Assembly (NCBI RefSeq): GCF_036370855.1
Contig: NC_088108.1
Span: forward strand, 14,035,448 to 14,099,447
DNA length: 64,000 nucleotides
From: Dromaius novaehollandiae
Taxonomy: Eukaryota; Chordata; Aves; Casuariiformes; Dromaiidae
Reading direction: 5' to 3'
Below the pieces are notes generated by a model that did no database searches, had not been told where the DNA came from, and saw nothing but the letters and a program-made list of their open reading frames with translations. Position 1 is the first letter of the stretch, and every line of letters starts with the position of its first letter. Positions 46,540 to 59,844 of this stretch are shown in pieces. The translations under genes and the position numbers were made by a program.

Positions 46540-46690
46540 CTGACTTGCACTGTCATTCATGCTAGGTGATGATATCATTTCAATACTCTTGCAAGATAAA
46601 TATTTCTTCAATAAATATCTGCTAATTAATAGACATCATAAAAATCATTCCTCATAAATACAGTGTTTGAAGAGTGGAACCTGTCCTTTC
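46540..46690. promoter_or_regulatory. Candidate compact regulatory element
   Basis: An AT-rich block with GATGATATCATTTC, CAATAAATATCTGCTAATTA and ATAGACATCATAAAAATCATTCC, that is, palindromic TGATATCA and TAATTAAT-type words. It is repeat-free. Function is a guess from texture and motifs. Confidence 0.3.
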
Positions 46691-49600
46691 TAAATTAAAA
46701 GATCCTCCCTTCCTATTTATTTCTCTTTTAAATAAGTCTTCCACCTGCTAAAAATTCATTTGTAGAAATCCTTCAGTTAAGCAAGAACATCTGCCTCATC
46801 CTCTCAGGGCCTAGTTTTCAGAGAGTTACGGTCTCCCCTGCTGGGACTGAGGTTGGGTCTGGATGCCCAACCTGTCCCAAAGGTGTGGATGCACTGGCCT
46901 TACCCACGTCACCTCCAGATCTCTCCTTGCTATACTGTGGGTGAAGCACTGTGAAGCATTGCTCTGTGATGGGAAGATGCCATGCAGAATACCCCCCATC
47001 AGTGAGGGAAGTGTTTCTTTAGAATGTTTAGTTTGAGCATAACCCTAAAAATGAGGGTTATTGTGAGTAGGACTCTGGAAAGTACTGAAGAAAGGAGGGA
47101 AATTTGATTCCACCAAGTCAAACAAAAATATTCATAGCTCACACAGAGTAGTGCAAACCCTCATCAGCAGGAATTACTCTGAAGTAGTCTTGCTATCTAA
47201 AGCAAGACTCTTTCATTCCTTAAATGCATCTTTTTATTGATTGTATTAACTTAGTTTTGGTTCCTCCGCTTTGTTGGATATAAGCTTCTTGAAAACAGCT
47301 GTATCATCATTTCTACTAGTCTTTCTAATGCTACACGATTCCTACATCTCTGAGCAGGTGTGTCTTTCAAGATCAAAGCTTGACTTTCAACTAGTCTGAA
47401 TCAATTTTTTAAATGGGAACTAATTCTTAGTTTGAAAATTATAATGATAAGCAAATTCTAGGGGAAAAAAAAGATAAAACCAACACATACGAGGAGATTC
47501 TAGGAGTTCTTACAGAAGGAAAAGTAATACAACAGCAATAGTGAATTTAGCTGCTTGGTGTCATATTTTAGGAAAAAAGTCTGCCTAATATGACTTGTTT
47601 GAACATAGCTGGCTAGAATGGGAGCAAGTATTTCCTCATGTTCTAAAATTACTGATGAATATCAGATGATCTTTAGAGGCATTAGTAATTGCCAGTTTAT
47701 AGTAAAGGAGGATGACAATTAAGATCTCATCTTTCATTCGCAGATACTGTGTTTGAAGTCCTTGAGTCTCATCTTAGTTGCAATACATAGCTGTAACCAC
47801 TAGATCAGTGGCTTTTTACTCTTTAGTATGTAAGCCACAGTGAAGAAAAAGACTAGCAAAATTCACCATCTGTGATGAGCTGTGAAAACAGAGCCAATAA
47901 GTTTTAATGATTGAAATCAGGGAAAACATCGTACAGGATCAGATTGTTCCCTCCATCTTTCAGAAATCTGGAGTAGTTCCTTTTATTTTTGCTAGAGTCA
48001 CTTCAGATTGATGGGTAGTGGCTAAGATTGGAATCTGTCTGGCTATACTGCAGGAGATGGAAAACCGTGACACTTCTCTGCATCCTCAGAGGGGGTCAGT
48101 TTACTTTTCATAATTTCAGAATACTTCACCATAAACAGACAGTATCTTCTGTGGAAAAGTCACCAAAATTTGGGAGAATTCTCTGGTACTTATAATATTA
48201 AGACTATAGTGGATAAAGGAATAAAAATTTGAAACCATTTGTGTGTTTCAGAATGAGCACATTATGTACAGTAAAACAGAAATGAAACAGAAAGTTGAAA
48301 AAGTCATTAGGGATATTTTTGAGAAATTGAGAGTATTTACAAAAACAATGCAGACATGCATCAAAGAACTGCATTTTCTCCTTTGCAAGATAGTGGTTTA
48401 AAACCATGTAATCATTTTCCTGTGGCGCTGTAACAATTTTGGCAATTGTGAGCTGCTCTGTACTGTTTGTGATGACTTACTTTTAAGCAATCACCAACAG
48501 CTTCCTCGAACACCTGACACTGGTAAGTGTTAGGAACCTGGCATACAATTCATGTATGTATTGTGAGATGAGACCTGCACAAGCAATATTCTTATCAATT
48601 ATTTTGCGTAATTAAGGAAATTTGCCTGAATAGAAAAGCCAGAGTCTTGGTTTTTGAACATAAATGTAATTATACTTGTTGTCTTCTGTTCCAGGTGTTA
48701 TACTGTTCTCAGCCTATTCATTTTGATATAAGCAGACCCTTTCTTGCTGAATGTGTGCATCATACTCTGGGTATGTAGCTTATTTACTGCCAAGTGTTTC
48801 CCAGCAGAACATTTATGCCATGCATATGCTGCACACTCAGATTTGCTTACACAACTGGGCCTATGGATTAAGCCTGTATTTAGTTAATGTTGTTTCCTAC
48901 TCGTTTTGCAGTGAGGATATCGTGAATATCTGAGCTCCCCATTTGAGTCCCAGGGCCCGTGAGTTCTCACTGCTCTGCCACTCTGGTTCATACTTGTCTT
49001 TCCTGGGCCAGAAACCAGCAGTGGGGCAAGCTCTTCCCTTGTTTATTTTTATTCCATACCAAGGGGGTCGTTTTTTGTGCAATGATGCCAAATCACCTCA
49101 GAAAATGCCACCTCAGCCTGCAGCTGGCTAGCTAAAGGTGGCCTTTAGGAGAGTGGATTGAGAGCACAACAAGGAGTATGACTCAGGGAGCAGAGTGAAT
49201 TCCCCACTGCCCCGATGCCACCCTCGAGGGGCTAGCAAAGCTGAATATGAAGTAGATGGCTTTCCAGGGTGGGAAGAAAGTTGCCCTCCTCAGGACAGAA
49301 CATGGTCACTACAAGTCCTGCTACGTTCCCTAACTTCTGCAGGGCCACCGTCGTTTCTCACAGCCCTTCATGACAGGCTGGTGAGTGGGGACAGCCTGGG
49401 GCGGACTGCAGAAGGGGCAGAGCCCCAGCGTCACCTGGCCCACCTCTAGGGAAGTGGTGGCCACCATTTTTATTATTGTTGGAAACATTAAAAATGACAA
49501 ATTTGTGGTTATAGGTTTAGAATACATTTCAGCATGCACTACTTCTGTAACACTAGTAGATGACAGTTAAAGGTTTTATCACAATACCATTTAGGCAGTG

Positions 49601-50084
49601 TCTTCCGAACAACAGTGCGGAGGAGCTGGCTGCTGCCTAGCAGGGGCAGCGTCCCCTGAGGTGAGCACCCTCCTGCGTCGGGCCAGGCACTGGGCAGGCG
49701 AAACCTGCAGGAGTGTTTATGGATTCGCTTTTGCAGTCACACAAGGCAGGCAGATGGCCCAGGCAGCGTCTTTTCCAAGGTTTCCATGCATGATTTCCTT
49801 TTGGTGAGCTGGATGTGGGCTCCTGATGTCCGCAGCTCCTGTAATTCAGGCTCCAAAAACCAGCTTTTATTTTTGGGTACGTTACATGTGTTCATGCGCA
49901 GCTACCACAGCTCAGACAAGTGACTTGCCAAAATCAATGTGGTTTACCAGAGACCTCTTACCGTCGCAGGGAGCCAGCTTTCAGATAGTCACGGCAGCTG
50001 GCTTTGGGGTTCTTTCTCCTCCCCTAGTATGTGCCCTGGGCTGGTTTAGTCTGATTATTTTAAAAATCTCTCAGTCCTAGCAAA
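46691..50084. other. Intergenic sequence, no gene seen
   Basis: AT-rich to mixed. The 49190-49800 part is GC-richer with a few CpGs and open frames of 60-84 codons, none with a domain. A phrase at 46805-46880 recalls an old sauropsid repeat (GGCCTAGTTTTCAGAG) but is too degraded to call. Confidence 0.5.
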
Positions 50085-50430
50085 ACTTTTTCAGTGAATA
50101 CCTGCTTGCTTCAGCTTTCTAAGTGGAATTTTTAATTCATTTTGTGTAACTGACTTTTGCAGGAGATTATATCAGTTAAGATTATTTTCCCTTCTTAAAT
50201 TGTCATTGGTCTTTTCTTTCTCAGGCTTATCTTGTGAAATACAAGTTTCCATGGAGATTTTATTTAAATAGCTGCTGGGTGCTATTTAATTCAAAAATCA
50301 GAAATCTATAAATCACACCTCTCTTTAAGTGTGCAAGGATATTTTTTGAAAGAGGATGTCATTCATTGGCTTGTCAGTCAAATGTGTATTTGCAAACATT
50401 GGGACTTCAATCTGACAAAGCAGAGGCTCA
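50085..50430. promoter_or_regulatory. Candidate distal regulatory element
   Basis: AT-rich and repeat-free with TTTTTAATTCATTTTG, AAATTGTCATTGG, ATTTAAATAGCTGCTGGGTG, CTATTTAATTC and GTCAAATGTGTATTTGCAAA. It has E-box, homeodomain and octamer-like words in one 350-base block. Conservation is untested. Confidence 0.35.
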
Positions 50431-50879
50431 TGGTTTGAACAGACTTACTGTGTTCATAAAACTATTGGAAGAAAAGGTGACTGACAAAACCATATTAGAC
50501 AAAATACAGTTCACATAATTTCAAAGCATCAGAAGTGCTTTTTTTCTCAAGCTTTTTTATAGTTGTGTGATGTACTATGTCTTAAAATATTTTATTTTCA
50601 TCTGAGTGAATTAAAATCTAGAGCGAAAGATTTTAAAAGCATGAATATACCAAACAAAATAATATTCTGCATGTTTCTGATGTTCATAACTGAGACTTTT
50701 TCCAAGAAGAAATGCTTCCTACTAATGTTGAGAATCAACCACAGGAAGGTAAACTAAATTAATGTGTTTATTAAACACTTGCACAGGCAGAAGCCTTTTT
50801 TTAATTTTATTAAAAAATATTTGACCATTGCATAGCACTCTTTGTCCATAGATCTCTGCAATGAAAAGTCACTAGCACA

Positions 50880-50975
50880 TCTCTACAGGGAAGAAAGTCA
50901 GGCATGTAGCAGCGGTAGAATGTGGGATCCAGTCTTTTCACCCCGTAGACAATCCCTTGCTAGCTGATCCCAGCC
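50880..50975 (+). mobile_element. Possible MIR-like SINE tail (fossil)
   Basis: The phrases GTAGCAGCGGTAGAATGTGG and GATCCAGTCTTTTCACCCCG follow the order of the SINE phrase GGCAGAGCTGGGATTAGAACC and CAGGTCTCCTGACTCC. Divergence is high and the call is tentative. Confidence 0.3.
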
Positions 50976-53900
50976 CCTCGGAGTGTGTTAAGTTACTTAC
51001 CTGTGCCCATTGGAGAGGGTGGTATTTACGTCAGTGAATGTATGATGTTAATGTATAAAGAAAAGAAGAGTAAGAAAATCAGGGACATAAAGCAAAAGTT
51101 GGAAGGATGTTGAATGGTGCATCTGTGTAGCAGAGTGATGTTATTAGTGTGAAATATTGATCCAAATAACTTGAATTACTCAGGAAAAGGGGATAAACGT
51201 GCAGGGAGGAGGAACAATTGTTTTGGATATTTTGACCTCTTTTTGGTACTTGCATTTCATTCTTACAGTCTGAACATTACTGACTTCTAAATGGTTGAAG
51301 AAGGAAATACTTTTTTTGTTCCTGCATTTGTAAAGTGACTAGCACAACAGGGACCCATTTACTTCTCTGGGCTGATGGGCACTGGGTTCATACAAATAAT
51401 AAATAATTGGGGCAGATATGCAGGTCAAAAAAATCATCCTGGCATAAATCTAAGTTCATTCAACAAAAATAATCAGGTGCAGAATTTAGCCCTCTGGATT
51501 TCAAATCTTGTCATTTTTTCTCTGTGGAAAAAAAAGGGGGAGGATGTATTCCTGATATTTACTTGTGCACTACTTGAATGAGCCAGGCAGATGAGAACAG
51601 CTTCTTTTTCGAGACTACTTCCAATGCTTTCTGATACCTTTCTCTTGAAGGTTATGCTTTAGTTTCGTTACAGCTATTTTAAGTTCTACTGTGAATCCGC
51701 TTCACTGAGATCAAGCAAGGGCTTAATTGTTCATTTTTGACCAGAACAGTTGACTACAGCTGTCCTTGCACATCTTCCCCAACTGGGGCAGCTTGCCTAA
51801 GCCAACAAAATAGGGCTAGATGAATTCTACTGAGGCACCCCAAACTTTCAGCTGGCTTTCCTAATGTCTTTTATCCAGGGCCAAATTCAAAGAGGATGCA
51901 CACTGGAGTGAAAGCATTTGTGGCAGAATGGTAAAGCTGACCTCAGTAGGAACAGCAGAAAGGCAGGCCTGTCTGGATACACTCATGCTGAGGGGTTGGA
52001 CATGATGGTAGCCAGTGGGTCGGGTCCATTTCAAACTGATGCATGCTAGTGAAAGAAGGAAAGAGAGGGAGAGAGAGATGTCAAGTAGTGTCTGTAATCA
52101 CTGTAGTAACCTGACCTGCTGTATCGGTGTAGCACTGTCAGTGAGCAAAGACTGGCAGACAGTAGTCATGGACTGCTCTGTCTGCCATAGAAAATGCATC
52201 CATCTCTAGGGAAAACTGGGGAGTGCCAGTTGATATTTAATACAGCCAGCAGACCATCGGTTCTTTCTTTTGGCAGCTATTCAATAAAACCCTGAGAAAT
52301 CTTGCCACCACACAAAAAATATATCCTTGGGCAATGTTGTGCCCCCTCAGAGAGAGAAGTCCTTTCTGAGCATTGTGGGCATATCCTGGACCACAAACAG
52401 TCTTTGAGACCACCTTCCTCCTAGTATTGTTACTCAGACTATACAGTATCTTTCTTCAGTAAGATAAAAATAAATCTTTGTATTAATTTTTTTCTTATTC
52501 TTCTGGATTGGATGAGAGAGGAGAAATAAAACTGCATTTCGGTTGCATTGAGATATTATTCAAAACAGTTGTGTGATGGGGAGGTGGGAAATACCAGCTC
52601 AGTGCAGTCATTTGCTCCATCAGTTGAACAGTGGTCCCAAATGATGGCTAATCAGAGATAAAGCAGGCACCAGCAGTGCAGTTTCAGTATTGCAGCTCCA
52701 GCAGATTTGCAAGGGAAATTCAAACCGACATGTGGTCCTTACCTGTGGCAGAAGGTCAAAAGAACATCACAACTTTCTTATCTTCTTGTTTTATCTTCCA
52801 AAAGTAGAGAGAACTGGAGAAAGTATCAGAGTTTTTGTTAGTGTTAATACATTATAAATACACAGATATACATTCAGGGACTTTTCTGCAAAAGTAACTC
52901 CTTTTTTTCACAGGACAGAGTTCCAGCATAGGAGCTTGTTCTTCCAGAGCTCCACGATAAAGTGCAATCTCTATTATTAAAAACTTGCTGTGGCAGTATT
53001 TTTGACCTTTTTTTGCAGAGGGAAGAGGGTTTTTGAGCTATAACTTTTGTTGATGTTCCTCTTCTGCATAATTTTTCTGTTGCTCAAGTCCTGCCAAAGT
53101 GTTTGTTTTACTCACTAACTCTGGTAGTTCAGCTGCAATGAGAAGCAGTCAATACAGCACAGCCCTCAATGCCAGGTTGCTCAGCAGCGTTACTGGATGC
53201 AAGGGTCAAAATTCAGATCCAAATTTTGGATATACCTGCTTGGAAGGATAGAGCATTAAAGCAGCCCGTTACCAAGATCCCTGAATCAAGACTCAAATCA
53301 GCTATAGATTTTTCCAGTCTAAATGAACCGTGCCAAACTGTCTTCCATAGTAATATCCAAATGTCATCCCTTGGCGATCTATGGGAACAAAAGAGGACTC
53401 TTGACCTTGCAGGGTGGACACAGTCCGTGTTGCTAGACTGTCTTTCTTGAAGTATTGTTGTAATTTTACCACTGGTGACAAAGCATCAGGGCATGCTTTT
53501 CACCAGGGGACAGTCACATCTAGTCAGGTATCTCATATTTTATGTGCTGGAGACTGTCCCTGAAACAGGTTGACAGTGGGAACAGAAATCTCCAGCTGTT
53601 TGGTCTGCCACCTTCTGATATGTAGCAGGAGATGCATGGGTGATAAAGTGATAGCAAGGACTCTTAGAAATCATTTATTTAAAGTGTAATTGAAGGGAGA
53701 ATAATTGGATCATTCTCAGCTGATGAGCCAGGACCCTTCTTTTTAGAAAGTAATTTTCTGTGTTCAACAATGAGCCAAATAACAGAACTAAATAGAAATT
53801 ATAAACCTTCCCTTTCTTTTTACAACTGCATTTCTGTCTCATTCATTGCAGTGATACACATATGGACCAGGGAGACACAGGACTTAAAGGTGATTAATTA

Positions 53901-56900
53901 AATGAAGAAGAAATAAAGGGTCAGGAGAGGCTTATTGATGTGAAAGACTGCATAATTTGTACTTTTTGTACTGCATAATTGTAATAAGTGTTACAGTTAG
54001 ATTTATTGCCTGAAAATATATGTCATGATTGTTTACAAGACTGCACAGTTAACTTGGACTCTTAGCTAGCTGTTCTCATAGGAAATCATCCCCTGGGAGT
54101 AGAGGAGGTTTTTGGCTCCTGCTGCTTTGCCTGTGCCGGTTAGTATGTGGGCCCCAGTTTAACTTAAGCTGGAACTTGTAGTTCTTGTAGTTGCTGGAAC
54201 TTGTATTCGTAGTAAGACATCAGTCAGAGCTTGAAACTGTGATGAGCCTTCAGCAGCGACTAGGTAGGATAATAAATATTAAAGGAAAGATAGTGTCAGA
54301 AAAGGAGACTTGCTTTTGACTGCCCCTTTCTCTAGCAAGCAGTATATACCAAATGTTTTAGTAGGTGTTAGATTTCAGCCTACGCCACTCACCCTTTCAA
54401 AATCTACTTTGCAATGCGGATACAAAATCATTGAGTGCAGATAGTCAATGACTTCCCATAACCTCGCTGAAGAAATGATAAGCTACTTGCATTTGACTGT
54501 GGGAGAGACCTAGGACTGCCTTGGCACAAGGGATGTGTCCATAGACTTGTACGCCCCACAGAGTGAGGTAACAGCAAGATAAGGATAGTTTTGCCATAAT
54601 GATGGTGATGCCATGCTAACTGGCTTCCTGTCACCCAGAATAAATGTGCATTGCAAACCAAGATTTGGGTGGTCGTAGCTGAGCATGGATTTTTCTAGAG
54701 CTGGTGGGTAAAAGCACAGCCAGCACAAGGCTTCTCAAAATTATTATATCTCAGGCAGATAGAGGAAGAATGCAATGTCCTATGCAGAATATCAATTTGC
54801 AGTGCCACCTGCCTTTCCTTGCCACTCCCTGTGCACCCACAGAGCCAGGACCAAAGACCTTCCTTTGTGATCTCCTTCCCCCCTCTCTCCCAGGACAGGA
54901 CTTTCCCCTTCTCTGGATGATGAGCTCCCCAGTAGGTAACAGAGCCAGGCAATTTAAAAACTATTTCCTCTAAAATGCTCTGCCTCCCAGCCAGGCCCTA
55001 GGATGTGTGCACTAGGATGCTCATGCAATGGCAGCACACTGATGCTCCTTCTCACCTCCTGCCCCAGTAACCAAGGAGGAAGGTGACTGGCAAGGCACTG
55101 AGCAAACTGGAGTGCCAAAGCTGCACGGCCGTGTCTATCCATCGGTGATGTTACATTACAGCCTCACCTGATTTCCTTCTCTGCTTACGCTTACGGAGGT
55201 AAGAGGGACTGTGCGCCTGTAGGGGCATTGCCCAGGGCATAGTGGGTTCTAGTCTTGCATCAGGGTAGCAGCTGCCCTTCTCTGACCTTGGCCCCTTGTC
55301 TTCTCCTCACCATCATGGAAGCAGTAGCCACTGAGGAAACAGATTTTGGGGTTGAATACCAACGTCTGTATGCAGGTTGTAGTGGAATTGTTCTTCTGAG
55401 GAATTGGTGGCAAATCCTTGCAGATGAAGGGTAAAGATTTGTGTTCAGTCTTTTAAAACGCTGAGCATCCCCAGTTCTCACAAATTTCAGAGGCCCAGCA
55501 GCCTTATTCTTGGCTGCCTCCAGTTTTGTGTGAGATTCAATCTAATTTTAAATTTCTCACGCAAATGGTATTATGTTCCCCTGGAAAACTGGAATAAATT
55601 CAGGTATCTTTACATCTATTTTTACAGATATATCTTCACTGAAGTGAAATGTGACTTTCAAACTACTGTTTGAAAAGAACTGAAGGTTTATTGTTAAGTG
55701 ATTGATCATTGATGCACTTTTCTTACCTGAAGTGAAACAACTGTGTTTTGTGAGCTGATATCTATGGTTGGGATCTGTGCGCAGAAGATCTGCTTAAGTT
55801 CCAGTTTATCAAGTTAGAATATAGCAGGTAAATCTTCAGTCTGCATCTCTCTCGCTCATTTTTCCTTTCTTTTTTTTTTTTTTTTTTGGTTAGGAAACCT
55901 AATCAAGGTAATTGGCATTTAACAATCGGTTTTTAGGATCTTGGCAGTTCTGCAATGTGGTTTCTGTCACTGTGCTGGGAAAGCAAGACTGAGGAGGAAA
56001 TGGAACCTATCATGTCATGTGGATGAGTAACTGGCTCAGACAGAGCTGCCTTTGTATCGAGGCTTGAAGCCACACTGCTGTCTTATTACAGCCTGTGGCT
56101 ATTGCAATAAAAAGCAGGTGCAGAAGAGAAATAGGGGAAATGGGAATTTTTGTTAAAAATGGCTAGTTTTATATGTTAACATTGAGGTTTTTTAAAGCTA
56201 GCTATAAGCCTTAGAATATATTTGAATTATTCAAATCTTGGTACAAAACTGGCAGAATAGATTTTTGTTTGCAGCATCATTTTCTCTATCAGCCGTCTCA
56301 GCATGAAGTAGATTTTAGCAGTCACTGTTGGCCATTTATGTCACTCTTAATCACACACAGGTAAATATTTAGCTCTTAGGAAAGTGACTCACCTATTTTA
56401 GGTTTTGTAGCTAAAGTTTTCTCTTCATGAACCAAATGAAAAAAATATAGAATACAGTTTTAAACACTTCTTTTGTTTTAAAACATGATCTATTTTTGAA
56501 GAACAGTATAAAAATGAAATACAGAGTTCAACATGGAAATATATCCAGTGGTTCTGCTTATTATGAATTTGACAAAGTAAAAATCTTCAAATGAGTAGCT
56601 TTATGTGTTTGGCTTCTGTTTCAGTTTTTGTTTGACGCTTGTTTTATTTAAGCCTCTCCTTTGTTTCACTGATAGGAAGAATTTAGCATAATAACACTGG
56701 AAATGAATTACAGGTCCAGGACTGGTGCCCCTCAGATATCTCTGCATTTTGTTAGGCACCATAGAAATACAAAGGATCTGCTAGATGGTTCTTTTGCAGG
56801 ATCTGTCCTATGCTAAAATGTGCTACAGAATTTCTATTTTTCAGATATCTGTGCAAGTTGCTATTGAGAGCCCCTAACTACACATTCACTGATATTTCTT

Positions 56901-57370
56901 GGAAAATGGCTCTACATGTAGCAGCCTATGTATTTTCAAAGAGAGAAAGGTCCTAACTTCAGAGTAGACTTGGGCAATACTGTTGTATTAGGTGACTGTT
57001 TAAAAACAGAGCTTGTAAATCTGCTTTAGGTAGCTGATTACCAAAGTTATTTATTTCCTCTGTATTTCCTTAGTAATTGGATGCAACAGGCAGTGTGGAC
57101 CAAAGAGGTGACAGTAATTCTGCCATACTGTCCTCTGACATTAAACGTAATTCAGCTTTTCACCACTGTTCCTACAAAGGATTAAGCTGTTTTTATATTC
57201 AGGCTCTTCACTGATGCTGATTTTGGAAGCTTGGCTCACACAATGGGGATTATTTTTCAAAGATATCATAACCAGGTTTGTAGATACTAATTTGGAAGAT
57301 ATCACCAAATTACCTCTAGCTGGGCAGAAATATCAGTGCATGTTTTTGACAAAGCAACAGTTACATTTCC
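50976..57370. other. Intergenic sequence, no gene seen
   Basis: AT-rich desert. A short GA-rich tract lies near 52055-52080, a T18 run is at 55870, and possible fragments of an old palindromic repeat lie near 51890. Frames of 60-93 codons have no domain. Confidence 0.55.
55870..55887. repeat. Poly-T tract (18 T)
   Basis: Eighteen T residues after a TTTCCTTTC lead. No retrocopy features are seen beside it. Confidence 0.9.
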
Positions 57371-57470
57371 ATGTCTATATTTCCATCCATAAAACAGGGA
57401 TCAACAATACCTTCCTCTGCACTGCTGGAGCATTGGTACGGTGCTGTGAAAACACTTAGCAGGCACAGCA
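57371..57470 (+). mobile_element. MIR SINE, 3' half (fossil)
   Basis: TTTCCATCCATAAAACAGGG, then ATCAACAATACCTTCC, and GTGAAAACACTTAGCAGGCA at the end match in order the MIR phrases TTTCCTCATCTGTAAAATGG, AATAATACCTACC and TGTAAAGCGCTTAGCACAG. The order, spacing and orientation agree, so this is a good fossil call. Confidence 0.7.
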
Positions 57471-59740
57471 GCAATTCTCTCTCTTTGGTCTTCTGAACAC
57501 CAGGATGTCAGGCCTCAGTATCACTGGGCAACAGGTCTGGGCAATAAAACCAACAAGTTTCTGTAAAAGAAAAAAAAATACATTTCTTAAGTTCTTTGAT
57601 TCTCTCCAGTAATATATGGTCAAGCCTAAATAATTAAGAAAAATTCAGAATCGTCTGTCAGTGTAAACTGTCTCAGCTAAGCCCATGTAAGAAAAGATGT
57701 CTCTGGCTCTAACACAGTAAACTGCAAAATCATGAACTTGCTTGTCTTCCCCATGGAGTATTTAAAAATGTCTCAGGCTGCGGCATTTGGGTAAGAATGG
57801 TAGATAGCAGTGTATCCGAAATGACTGTGCTCACAACAACCCTGATATCTATCCAGCCCTTTCAGACACTATAAAATACAAACCTTGATTTTGTTTTTTT
57901 TCATAAAATGGATCCTGTCATTATTTTTATGTTATGACAACTCTGCGAATTGAGTGGAATTGCAGGAATTTTGTTAGGGAAAACTTGCCTCCTCCTTTGA
58001 TTCTGATACTGCTTTGAAAAGTAATAATAACCAAACTTTATTGACTAATCTGTTAGTTTGAAATACATGAATATTAATCTACATGGAAATACTTTCAGGA
58101 TCCCAGATTGTCCTTTCCGGATATTTCACAACCCTTTTAGGTACCACATTTAAGGTTTGTTTCTCCATTACGCCAACACCATCTCATTTACATACCACAC
58201 ATTCTTGAAATATTAGAAGGATCCCAGTCAAAGACAAAAAAACAACAAAGCAAGCCACATTTACTAGTGCTTAAACATGTCTCACAGTCTTGAAGAAGTT
58301 ATTTTTGTTTCTTGGTAGGTGTGAAAATTAGAGGTATATTGCCAATAGGTTAATCATAAAATCCTAGTATGGAGAGAAGATCACTGATTTTTAATTTTTA
58401 AATATTCTCCGGTTCTGCTTGGGAATAGCTGCTGTATATCAATTACACACTGAGTGGGAAGTTTTAAGACAACTGGTACTGCTAGAAATTCTGCTTGTCA
58501 AATTCGTCATAGTTTATTTAATTACAAGTATGAAGAAGAAACAACCTAGTAGCTTTTCACAGTCTCTCCCCCCTAGGGCAGATGGGTATTAAAGCCAATT
58601 CAGTCCGTTTCCTGATTGCTTCAGGCTACAGAAAATTGTTCCCCAGGGAAGAGAAGTAAATCAGTTATGATCTTTAGTCTCTCAGAGGGAGATTAGAGCC
58701 ACCACACTGGTGAAACAGCAGTAGGCTTCCTCTGTGTAACTGATTTCACCTTTAATCCTACCATTGATTGAATATTGCTAAGAACGCTGCCATGCATTTT
58801 AAGGTCAAACCGATGATGAACACCCCAGGCAAAGGAAGTTATTTACACAAAAAGGTAAAGACGAACTTTTAGCTTTACTATTTCAAAAAAGCAGTAAAAC
58901 ATCTACTTTGAAAAAAAAAGATTGCAGTTTCAGCTGTCAGCTTTTCCCAAGTTTTTGTAAAGCTGCTTATCACTATGGTATCCGAACATCTTGCAGGTAA
59001 TATGAAATAGTGAAGTCTTTAGTGGGCTTCACTGAGTCTTGCACTCTTCTCCCTTTTGCAGGCAAAGGTTCTCGTTGGTGAGAGACTTTTATTCTTTATT
59101 TGTTGATGTTAATTTCCTTTTATTGTTAGGTAAAGATAGAGCAAAAGGTGGCAGCAAAGTTGCAAGTGTCATTTTATGGCAGGAAGTGTTTTTTCAAAAA
59201 GGACAAAAAAAAATGTTAAATTTTTTTTTAAGTTATGCCAGTTACTGCTGAATTCCCTCTCTTGTAACGTATTATTTTGCTTTTCATATCACAACACATT
59301 TTTTCACCATGGTCCTTTTTTCTGTCTTAGAAGGGATGTCTTCTGTCTCTACTGGACTGGGAAGCCTCAAATTTGTATAGCTGAATGCAAAATCTGTGCA
59401 TGTTAAAGATATAGGAAAGTCAGGATAAGTTCTTCTGCCTTTGTGTTTATGTAAGAGATGTAGAGCCATTTGTTTGACATACTGTATGACACTTGATTAG
59501 GTCTGAAAACTCTGATCTTGGTCTGCTGAGAAACTTTAAGTCTAGCTGGCAGAGATAAATTTCACCCTTTTGCTATTCTTTTGGGACTTCAAATACCCAG
59601 CTTTACCATAATTTATTTCCAGGCCCTCATACTTGGAATAAACCCTCATGGTTTTCCATCATAAGCTATCTAGAATGAGGGCTTTTATTGAGATCCTGTG
59701 ATTATGTGTTCTCATTCATCTCCAGATCTCAAGTTATCTG
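57471..59740. other. Intergenic sequence, no gene seen
   Basis: AT-rich sequence without recognised genes. Frames of 60-76 codons at 59039-59469 are low in complexity. No RNA gene is seen. Confidence 0.55.
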
Positions 59741-59844
59741 ATCTGTTGGGTGACCTTGGGCAAGTCATAGGACTTCTGTTTCTCTTCCCAAATGATACGT
59801 ATGCTCCTTATTTATATTGTAGGTTGTTGGGGGCAGAAACTTGG
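59741..59844 (+). mobile_element. MIR SINE core fragment (fossil)
   Basis: GGGTGACCTTGGGCAAGTCA (59748-59767) is nearly identical to the most conserved core of MIR. The following TTCTGTTTCTCTTCCCAAAT fits the CTCAGTTTCCTCATCTG part, and a TATATTGTAGG...GGGGCAGAAAC tail resembles the end of related amniote SINEs. Confidence 0.75.

Noticed and set aside
47741..47840. Phrase AACCACTAGATCAGTGGC as an old SINE or DNA transposon tail
   Set aside because: The match is too short and the flanks do not continue the consensus.
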